Shown in pieces: positions 4,097-9,105 of a stretch of DNA of 9,105 bases. Numbering within the stretch: the stretch's first letter is position 1; every line of letters begins with the position of its first letter. A program made the translations under genes and the position numbers. This DNA comes from Acidimicrobiia bacterium (GTDB lineage Bacteria; Actinomycetota; Acidimicrobiia; Spongiisociales; SHLN01): NCBI GenBank assembly GCA_004283105.1, contig SHLN01000100.1, forward strand, positions 1 to 9,105, read 5' to 3'. Below the pieces are notes generated by a model. It did no database searches, was not told the DNA's origin, and saw only the letters and a list, made by a program, of their open reading frames with translations.

Positions 4097-5480
4097 CGAC
4101 GGCGTCCTCCACGTGAATGCCCAGGCCGGCTAGGCCGTCCCGGATCTCGTCCGAGCGTGCCCAGTCCTTTTCGGCCCGGGCTCTCGTCCGCGCATCGACA
4201 AGTCGTTCGACCGTCGTAGCAGGGTCGTTTGACGGCTCGACCTGGAACCGGGCGGCCAACCCGGACAGCCCCTCCACCAGGTCATCGAGGACGACGGCCG
4301 GCTCCTCGAGCCCGAGCACACCCACGATGTCGTCGTAGGCGGCTGCGAGCGAGTCGACCGCCTCACCGGCATCGAGACGGGTGTTTCCCTCTCGAACCGC
4401 CTCGAAGAGAACCGAGAGGGCCCCGGCCGTATCGAAGTCGTCATCCATGAACTCCTGGAAGCGGTCCATTACCCCGGGTGCGGCGACATCTTCGGGCACG
4501 GCCGGGGCACGGCGCCGGAAGGCCCACAGTCGTTCCAGGGCGGCGACCGCATCGTCCATGGCCTCATCGGTGAAGTCGACCGGACGCCGGTAGTGCGTCC
4601 GGAGGTAGAACAGCCGGATGGCGCTCGGTGGATACTTCTCGAGCGCACCGAGGAGACCAACCACCAGGCCGGTCGATTTCGCCATCTTCTCTCCACCGAG
4701 ATTGACCATGCCATTGTGGAGCCAGTAGCGGGCGAACGGAGGCCCGTAGGCGGCTTCGGCCTGCGCTACCTCGTTCTCGTGGTGAGGGAAGACGAGGTCG
4801 GTGCCGCCGCCGTGGATATCGAAGCCATGCCCGAGGTACTTGCGAGCCATGGCCGAGCACTCGATGTGCCAGCCGGGCCGGCCACTCCCCCACGGTGAGT
4901 CCCAATGCGGTTCACCCGGTTTGGCCGCCTTCCAGAGGGCGAAGTCGAGCGGGTCCTGCTTGGCTTCACCCGGCTCGATGCGAGCGCCGGAGATGAGGTC
5001 GTCGATCTTGCGGCCGGAGAGGCGACCGTACTCTCGAAAGGAACGGACGGAGAAGTAGACATCTCCCGCCCCGGTGGGGTAGGCATGACCGCGGGCGATG
5101 AGATCCTCGATGAGTTGGATCATCTCGGGAATGTGCTCGGTTGCCTTTGGCTCGATATCGGGGGGCAGCACGTTGAGGGCCCGATAGGCCGTCCGGAACT
5201 GCTCGGCAGTCCTGGTGGCGATCTCTTCGGCCGTCACTCCCTCATCCTGGGCAGCCGCAATGATCTTGTCCTCGACATCGGTCACATTCACCACGTAGGT
5301 GACGAGGAGGCCACGCCATTGCAGATACCGCCGGATGACATCGAAGGCGACCGCGCTGCGGCCGTGGCCCACGTGCGGGGCGCTCTGCACCGTTGGGCCA
5401 CACACGTACATGGTGACGCGCCCATCTTCCCGCGGGGTGAACACCTGCGACTCGCGCCCGAGAGAATTGAACACTCGCAT
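4074..5480 (-). CDS. cysS: Cysteinyl-tRNA synthetase
   Basis: A 468-aa class I aminoacyl-tRNA synthetase that charges tRNA-Cys. The active-site zinc ligands align with the E. coli enzyme one residue earlier: C27 (in YVCGPTV), C208 (in WHIECSAMA), H233 and E237 (in FPHHENE). The HIGH motif is HVGH (36-39) and the KMSKS loop is KMAKS (265-269). The C-terminal helical tRNA-binding part ends with the typical EKDWARSDEIRDGL and TRW. The tail and the CGPTVQ segment favour CysS over the paralogous mycothiol ligase MshC. The frame stays open to 5525, but family alignment starts at MRVFNSLGRE, so ATG 5480 is preferred; ATG 5489 is possible. No Shine-Dalgarno precedes it, but TACCAT lies 7 nt upstream, suggesting a leaderless mRNA. 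It overlaps rlmB by 23 nt and diverges from the phosphodiesterase gene. Confidence 0.95.
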   Translation of the reverse strand: MRVFNSLGRESQVFTPREDGRVTMYVCGPTVQSAPHVGHGRSAVAFDVIRRYLQWRGLLVTYVVNVTDVEDKIIAAAQDEGVTAEEIATRTAEQFRTAYRALNVLPPDIEPKATEHIPEMIQLIEDLIARGHAYPTGAGDVYFSVRSFREYGRLSGRKIDDLISGARIEPGEAKQDPLDFALWKAAKPGEPHWDSPWGSGRPGWHIECSAMARKYLGHGFDIHGGGTDLVFPHHENEVAQAEAAYGPPFARYWLHNGMVNLGGEKMAKSTGLVVGLLGALEKYPPSAIRLFYLRTHYRRPVDFTDEAMDDAVAALERLWAFRRRAPAVPEDVAAPGVMDRFQEFMDDDFDTAGALSVLFEAVREGNTRLDAGEAVDSLAAAYDDIVGVLGLEEPAVVLDDLVEGLSGLAARFQVEPSNDPATTVERLVDARTRARAEKDWARSDEIRDGLAGLGIHVEDAVGGTRWHR

Positions 5481-5487
5481 GGGCGCC

Positions 5488-5501
5488 ATGGTAGGTACCG
5501 T
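5488..5501. promoter_or_regulatory. Compact divergent promoter pair for cysS and the phosphodiesterase gene
   Basis: On the minus strand TACCAT (5493-5488) ends 7 nt before the cysS ATG at 5480. On the plus strand TACCGT (5496-5501) ends 8 nt before the ATG at 5510. Both fit TANNNT and sit where transcription would begin at the start codon; neither gene has a Shine-Dalgarno. The boxes are only 2 nt apart and share a GGTACC palindrome (5494-5499), so the two polymerases would exclude each other. No -35 boxes are recognisable. Confidence 0.35.
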
Positions 5502-5509
5502 GGGCAGAC

Positions 5510-6229
5510 ATGCTGACCGTCCCACAAGACACCTTTCTCATATTCGGGCACCGGGGGGCATCCGCCCATGCCCGCGAGAACACCCGGGAGGCGATCGAGG
5601 TGGCGGCGGCGCAGGGGGCGCACGGCGTCGAGCTAGACGTGCGGCGTACGGCGGATGGCGAGCTTGTCGTTCACCACGACTCTGTGGCCGCCGGTCTCGG
5701 GCCGATCATCGAACACACTGCGGGCGAGCTCCGCCGCCACGACCCGGAGTTGCTCGGCTTCGCAGAAGCGATGGGGGCGTGCGGAGACCTCATCGTCAAC
5801 ATCGAGATCAAGAACTTCGACACGGATCCCGACTTCGATCCCGACGACACGGTGGCGGCCGAGGTGGTGGCCTGGGTGCACGAGCACGGGTGGGAGGATC
5901 GGGTGATCATTTCGTCGTTCAATCACGCCACTGTCGATCACATCCGGCATCTCAGCGGAGCGATTGCGACCGGCCAGCTCATTCTCCCGGGGGCCGACGC
6001 CGCCAAGCAGCTTCTTCACGCCCACTTGCGAGGGCACCAGGCCCTCAACCCGCATCTCACCTCGCTCACCGACCCTGCCGAGCTTTCGGCGGTAGCCGCC
6101 GGGCTCGACATGTGGCTTGTGGCCTGGACGGTCGACGACCCGGAGACCATCCGGGGCCTTCGGAGCAGCGGTTTCACCGGAATCATCACCAACGCCCCGG
6201 CCGGGGCGACCGCCGCCGTGAGCACCTGA
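5510..6229 (+). CDS. Glycerophosphodiester phosphodiesterase (GDPD/UgpQ-like)
   Basis: A 239-aa TIM-barrel enzyme expected to hydrolyse glycerophosphodiesters to glycerol-3-phosphate and an alcohol, using a divalent metal. Family landmarks in order are GHRGASAHARENT (13-25; catalytic His14 and Arg15, Glu23), ELDVRRTADGELVVHHD (41-57; metal ligands Glu41 and Asp43, catalytic His56), NIEIKN (97-102), SSFN (135-138), VAWTVDDP (204-211) and the terminal ITN-A-P (226-230, usually ITN-x-P-D). No signal peptide or membrane segment is present, so it is probably cytoplasmic, as for UgpQ. The stretch between HHD and NIEIK is shorter than in many members. It is the only plus-strand gene among the minus-strand cluster and probably has its own leaderless promoter. 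Substrate range cannot be read from sequence. Confidence 0.92.
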   Translation: MLTVPQDTFLIFGHRGASAHARENTREAIEVAAAQGAHGVELDVRRTADGELVVHHDSVAAGLGPIIEHTAGELRRHDPELLGFAEAMGACGDLIVNIEIKNFDTDPDFDPDDTVAAEVVAWVHEHGWEDRVIISSFNHATVDHIRHLSGAIATGQLILPGADAAKQLLHAHLRGHQALNPHLTSLTDPAELSAVAAGLDMWLVAWTVDDPETIRGLRSSGFTGIITNAPAGATAAVST

Positions 6230-6245
6230 CGTCGGACGACCCGGC

Positions 6246-6737
6246 TCAGTCGCCTCCGGATGCGCCGGTGGCGGCCGTCATGGCGGTCACGACCGCCGTG
6301 GCTGCGATGCCCTCCCCGGCGCCAATGGCCCCCATGCCATCGGTGGTCGTTGCCTTGACCGAGACCAGTTCGGCGTCGATGCCGAGCACCGCAGCAAGGG
6401 CCTCCTCAATGGCCGTTCGGTGGGGAGCAACCCGCACCTCCTGGGCGATGACGGTGACGTCCAGGTACCGGATGTCCAGTTGCGAACACATGTCAACCAC
6501 GCGAGTGAGCAGGCCCATGCTGTCGGCGTCTTCCCAGCGCGGGTCGGAGGACGGGAAGTGAGCACCGAGATCACCGAGACCGGCGGCTCCGAGGAGGGCG
6601 TCGGCCACGGCGTGGGCCACGAGATCGCCGTCCGATGTTGCGAGAACGCCGCGCCCCGAGTCCACCACCACACCGGCCAGAAGGACCGGAGGGTCGCCTC
6701 CAAGCCGATGGGCGTCGAATCCCCAGCTAACTCGCAT
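6246..6737 (-). CDS. ispF: 2-C-methyl-D-erythritol 2,4-cyclodiphosphate synthase
   Basis: A 163-aa enzyme of the non-mevalonate (MEP) pathway that cyclises CDP-ME 2-phosphate to MEcPP with release of CMP; members are cytoplasmic homotrimers. The zinc ligands Asp8, His10 (GFDAH) and His42 are all present, as are SDGD (35-38), DALLGAAGLGDLG (46-58), FPSSDPRW (61-68), ADS (71-73) and KATTTDGMG (128-136). Some usually conserved positions differ: Thr34 before SDGD (His in E. coli), Asp133 (Glu in E. coli), Ala140 in GAGEGIA (Arg in E. coli GRGEGIA). The ATG at 6737 is preferred: it aligns with E. coli residue 1 and has GAGG 6 nt upstream (6744-6747), while an in-frame TTG at 6749 adds only four residues. 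It overlaps ispD by 11 nt, implying coupled translation. It converges on the phosphodiesterase gene with a 16-bp gap. Confidence 0.94.
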   Translation of the reverse strand: MRVSWGFDAHRLGGDPPVLLAGVVVDSGRGVLATSDGDLVAHAVADALLGAAGLGDLGAHFPSSDPRWEDADSMGLLTRVVDMCSQLDIRYLDVTVIAQEVRVAPHRTAIEEALAAVLGIDAELVSVKATTTDGMGAIGAGEGIAATAVVTAMTAATGASGGD

Positions 6738-7341
6738 GGATCGCCTCAACCAGCCTCAGATCGGCGGGGACCGTCACTTTCAGGTTTGTGATCTCGCCTT
6801 CGACATACACCACCGGCTCATCGAGTCCGGCCACCAACTCGGCATCGTCGGCCGCGTCCCCCTCGACCGTGGCGTGCGCTCTCCGGAGAACCGCGGCAAC
6901 AAAGCCCTGTGGTGTCTGGACGGTGACGAGATCGTCACGGTCGACCGCAGCCACCACTCGCTCTCCCTCAACCCGTTTCGTGGCGTCGCGAACGGCGTTG
7001 CCCGGAATCACACCGGCGACATCTCCCTGCCGGAGCCTGGCCAACACCCGCTCGGTCAGCGTCGGTGTGGCAAGGGGCCGGGCGGCATCGTGAACGAGGA
7101 CGTACTCCACGCCGTCGGGAACCTCCGCCAGACCGGCTGCCACCGAATCCCGCCTCCGCTCACCGGGGTCGACGGCCCCGTCCATGGCCCCGACGACAAC
7201 GACGGTGGAAACACCGCCCTCGATGAGGGAACGACGAGCCCATTCCCACAGCGGCTCACCGCCTAGTAATTCGAGTTGCTTTGGTCCGCCGAACCGGTCT
7301 CCACGCCCGCCCGCGACGACAATGCCCCAGGCGTCGGTCAC
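6727..7341 (-). CDS. ispD: 2-C-methyl-D-erythritol 4-phosphate cytidylyltransferase
   Basis: A 204-aa enzyme that joins MEP and CTP to give CDP-methylerythritol plus pyrophosphate, two steps before IspF. It has the nucleotidyltransferase glycine-rich loop AGGRGDRFGGPKQ (10-22), with the CTP-binding Arg16 and Lys21, then HDAARP (84-89), VRDATKR (117-123), VTVQTPQGF (139-147), a DDAELV acidic motif (165-170) and ITNLKVTVPADL (184-195) with the conserved Lys188. It is somewhat shorter than the usual length of about 230, mostly in loops. The GTG start at 7341 overlaps the stop of the PIN-TRAM gene as GTGA (4 nt) with no separate ribosome site, so it probably depends on translational coupling. Next to ispF it supplies two MEP-pathway steps from one transcript. 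Confidence 0.94.
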   Translation of the reverse strand: MTDAWGIVVAGGRGDRFGGPKQLELLGGEPLWEWARRSLIEGGVSTVVVVGAMDGAVDPGERRRDSVAAGLAEVPDGVEYVLVHDAARPLATPTLTERVLARLRQGDVAGVIPGNAVRDATKRVEGERVVAAVDRDDLVTVQTPQGFVAAVLRRAHATVEGDAADDAELVAGLDEPVVYVEGEITNLKVTVPADLRLVEAIHAS

Positions 7342-8375
7342 GCCGCCAGGCGGCCGAACAGCATGCGCCCCATCTGGGTGCGGACGGCGTTCGAAATCTG
7401 AACCTCAACGGTCTTGCCGACCGACGGTCCTGCCTGTTCGATTACCACCATCGTGCCGTCATCGAGATAGCCGACTCCCTGTCCCGGCTCGGAGCCTACC
7501 TTCTCGACTGCCACCTCGATGAGGTCACCGGCGCTCGCCTGCGGTCGCATCGATTCGGCGATCAGATGCGGGTTGAGGACGCCGATGCCCCGCACACCGG
7601 CGGCTGCCGCCAGATTGTGGTCGGTCGTAACGAGGGTCGCCTCGCTCCGCTCGGCGATGGCGAGCAGCTTGGCGTCGACTTCGGGGAATTCCGGGACGTG
7701 CTCTTCGAGGATGGCCAGTTCCACACCATTCACGTCCCGCAGGCTCTCGAGCACGTCGAGCCCCCGCCGGCCCCGGCGCCGTCGATGGGGATCTCCAGAA
7801 TCGGCGATGGCTTGCAGCTCATCGACCACGAACGCCGGCACCCAATGACGACCGCGCGCCAGCCCGCTCCGGGCGAGGTCGAGAATCCGGCCATCGATGG
7901 CGGCAGACGAGTCGACGAGGAACGAGGTGGGGTCCGAGTCGAGCCGATGGGTGGCGAGCGGTTTGCGCACACCAAGACCCACCGAAGCGAGCAGCTCGTC
8001 GGCGCGCGCCGAGAACACCGTGCCGGCAAACGCCGCGATGAGCAGGACAACGAGGGCGGCCAGCGGCCAGCCCACCTCAGGGGGCATGAGAAAGACGATC
8101 GGCAAGCCGAGCGCCAGCCCGATGGCGATGCCAAGACCGATGCCAAAGGCGCCGGCGAACAACTGGGGCCCACTTACGCGGGGCACAATGGCCGACGGAG
8201 CGACGTCGAGCGCTCGACGGACGAGGCGGCCGAAGGCACCACCGAACACGTAGCCGAGGCCGGCTCCGATGGTGGCCCCCACCACGGCGGAGCTCTCGCC
8301 GATCTTCGAGCCCACCATGAACCCGGCCGCCGTGGCGGTGAGCGTGACAAGTAGGCGGGTGGCCTCAACCATCAT
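7338..8375 (-). CDS. Membrane-anchored PIN-TRAM domain protein (YacL-like)
   Basis: A 345-aa protein. Four membrane segments occupy the N-terminal part (about 5-24, 27-48, 71-97 and 102-121). A PIN nuclease-fold domain follows (about 150-270) with the acidic residues expected for metal binding: Asp155 (LVDSS), Glu186 (VVDELQ), Asp234 (EVDAKLL) and Asp252 (TTDHN). A basic RRRRGRRGLD segment at 198-207 is typical of this subfamily. A C-terminal TRAM domain (about 281-343), a small RNA-binding beta-barrel, ends the protein. B. subtilis YacL has the same layout and also precedes ispD. An RNase role is plausible from the fold but not shown by sequence. The gene begins 6 nt after the carD stop, with GAGGGG (8385-8390) inside the end of carD as ribosome site, and overlaps ispD by 4 nt. 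An adjacent second ATG at 8372 is an equally possible start. Confidence 0.92.
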   Translation of the reverse strand: MMVEATRLLVTLTATAAGFMVGSKIGESSAVVGATIGAGLGYVFGGAFGRLVRRALDVAPSAIVPRVSGPQLFAGAFGIGLGIAIGLALGLPIVFLMPPEVGWPLAALVVLLIAAFAGTVFSARADELLASVGLGVRKPLATHRLDSDPTSFLVDSSAAIDGRILDLARSGLARGRHWVPAFVVDELQAIADSGDPHRRRRGRRGLDVLESLRDVNGVELAILEEHVPEFPEVDAKLLAIAERSEATLVTTDHNLAAAAGVRGIGVLNPHLIAESMRPQASAGDLIEVAVEKVGSEPGQGVGYLDDGTMVVIEQAGPSVGKTVEVQISNAVRTQMGRMLFGRLAA

Positions 8376-8381
8376 TGAGGA

Positions 8382-9105
8382 TCACCCCTCTTCTGGAACC
8401 TCCACTTTGGGAAGGGCACGCAGAATGCGCTTCTCGGTCTCGTCCTCGTCCAGGTTGAGGGCGAATCGAAGCTCGCTGTTGAGAATGAGGTGAGCCTTGG
8501 ACAGCATTCGCTTGAGCGCCGGAGAGATGCCCTTTAGCTGCTGGGCGTACGTCAGGTCGCGCACAACCTCGGCGACCTGATAGATGTCGCCGCTGTTGAT
8601 CTTCTCTGTGAGCACCTTGTACCAGCGGCTCCAATTGCTGCCTGCCTCTTGTGGCTCGTCTCTGAATACTGCGAACACCTTGCGGGCCGCGTTCTTGGAA
8701 ATCACGGGGCGAACCCCGAGCTCCTCGGCACGGTCAACCGGCACTCGTACGATCAGCTGATCGGTGGCTACTTCGAGAACGAAATAGTCCACCCGCTTAC
8801 CATCGACCGGTTGCTTCTCCTTCTTGACGATGATTGCCGCGCCATGGTGGGGATACACGACCTTGTCCTGCACCTTGAACTTGGAGGGTTTGGGCGGTTT
8901 CGGCGCCGGAGGGGCCTTATCCGCCTTGGCGGCGCGTCCCCTGGCCGGCTTCTTCGCCGCCGGTTTCTTCGCCGCTGCTTTCCTGGCGGCCGGCTTCTTC
9001 GCCGCGGGCTTCTTCGCCGCTGCTTTCTTGGCGGCAGGTTTCTTGGCGGCTGCCTTCTTGGCGGCAGGTTTCTTGGCGGCAGGTTTCTTGGCGGCTGCTT
9101 TCTTC
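8382..9105 (-). CDS. carD: CarD/CdnL-family transcription regulator with long Lys/Ala/Pro tail, 5' truncated
   Basis: The frame runs from the stop at 8382-8384 to the window edge without interruption, so the start is outside. The C-terminal 163 residues are a full CarD: a Tudor-like RNA-polymerase-interacting domain beginning KFKVQDKVVYPHHGAA and a helical DNA-binding domain with SNWSRWYK, whose first Trp matches the Trp that M. tuberculosis CarD inserts at the -10 upstream edge. CarD binds the polymerase beta subunit and stabilises open complexes. Preceding it is an unusual tail of at least 77 residues built of KK[AP]AA repeats, ending in a Pro-rich linker. An internal GTG at 8873 could be mistaken for the start, but it has no ribosome site and would remove KFK, which mycobacterial CarD retains. 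It is the first visible gene of the PIN-TRAM, ispD, ispF operon. Confidence 0.93.
   Translation of the reverse strand, partial: KKAAAKKPAAKKPAAKKAAAKKPAAKKAAAKKPAAKKPAARKAAAKKPAAKKPARGRAAKADKAPPAPKPPKPSKFKVQDKVVYPHHGAAIIVKKEKQPVDGKRVDYFVLEVATDQLIVRVPVDRAEELGVRPVISKNAARKVFAVFRDEPQEAGSNWSRWYKVLTEKINSGDIYQVAEVVRDLTYAQQLKGISPALKRMLSKAHLILNSELRFALNLDEDETEKRILRALPKVEVPEEG
8943..9104 (-). repeat. In-frame 15-nt repeats encoding KK(A/P)AA pentapeptides
   Basis: In the carD frame, about eleven pentapeptide units of KKPAA or KKAAA type (one RKAAA) are visible before the sequence leaves the window, followed by PARGRAAK and a Pro/Lys linker. The units near the window edge (9030-9104) are almost identical at DNA level, while those near the CarD domain use more GC-rich synonymous codons (GCG, CCG), so the distal part looks more recently expanded. 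The composition resembles the tails of histone H1, actinobacterial HU and topoisomerase I. Confidence 0.9.

Noticed and set aside
3470..4219. A 249-codon plus-strand open frame opposite rlmB and the end of cysS
   Set aside because: Antisense to genes with clear family motifs; no recognisable domain.
4074..5480. The gene could encode MshC, the CysS paralog of mycothiol synthesis
   Set aside because: The CGPTVQ segment, full C-terminal tRNA-binding region with EKDWARSDEIRD and TRW ending, and linkage to rlmB favour CysS.
5488..5510. GGTACC palindrome as an operator for a specific regulator
   Set aside because: Six bases are too short to support an operator call; it is mentioned only as part of the overlapping -10 boxes.
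4074..5525. cysS start at 5525, giving 15 more residues
   Set aside because: The extra residues do not match the family N-terminus, overlap the phosphodiesterase start, and lack a ribosome site; MRVFNSLGRE at 5480 aligns with known starts.
5299..6561. A 420-codon plus-strand open frame crossing cysS, the phosphodiesterase gene and ispF
   Set aside because: It runs through three recognised genes in other frames and its product is Arg/His/Pro-rich without any motif; a GC-bias artefact.
6246..6749. ispF start at TTG 6749
   Set aside because: ATG 6737 has GAGG at the right distance and aligns with residue 1 of known IspF; the TTG would place the ribosome site inside the coding region.
7281..8354. 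A 357-codon open frame on the plus strand opposite the PIN-TRAM gene
   Set aside because: It is antisense to a well-supported gene, is rich in Arg, His and Glu as expected from the reverse of a GC-rich frame, and shows no domain or ribosome site.

Overview
The window is GC-rich, densely coded DNA that looks chromosomal and most likely comes from a high-GC Gram-positive bacterium (Actinomycetota, possibly an Acidimicrobiia-type lineage). This rests on the linked minus-strand set carD, PIN-TRAM protein, ispD, ispF, cysS, rlmB, on GTG starts, and on several genes that look leaderless (a TANNNT -10 box 6-8 nt before the ATG and no Shine-Dalgarno). The lineage call is inference. No rRNA, tRNA, CRISPR array, insertion sequence or phage gene was seen.

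Left part (1-2808, all plus strand): the 3' end of a secreted or surface beta-propeller-like protein with three Asp-box repeats exactly 54 codons apart; a 160-aa exported protein of unknown function; two paralogous small cysteine-rich proteins of unknown function, each preceded by a hairpin-bearing leader; and a YczE-type integral membrane protein.

Middle (2809-3383): a convergent intergenic region of about 570 bp. It holds a large imperfect palindrome (about 2906-3290, dyad axis near 3089-3090) containing nested hairpins and a G-quadruplex motif, then a degenerate array of ten heptanucleotides (3314-3383) that runs into the stop codon of rlmB.

Right part (3380-9105, mostly minus strand): reading leftward from the window end, carD (partial, with a long lysine/alanine/proline repeat tail before the CarD domain), a four-TM PIN-TRAM protein, ispD and ispF form a tightly coupled operon (6-nt gap, 4-nt overlap, 11-nt overlap). 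cysS and rlmB form a second coupled pair (23-nt overlap). A plus-strand glycerophosphodiester phosphodiesterase gene lies between the two groups. It diverges from cysS across a gap of about 30 bp and converges on ispF with a 16-bp gap, so it splits a cluster that is colinear in many Gram-positives.

Together the minus-strand genes link transcription initiation (CarD), RNA metabolism (PIN-TRAM), isoprenoid precursor synthesis (IspD, IspF) and translation (CysS, RlmB). The most unusual items are the histone-H1-like tail on CarD, the large palindrome, the heptamer array, and the two unrecognised cysteine-rich paralogs.
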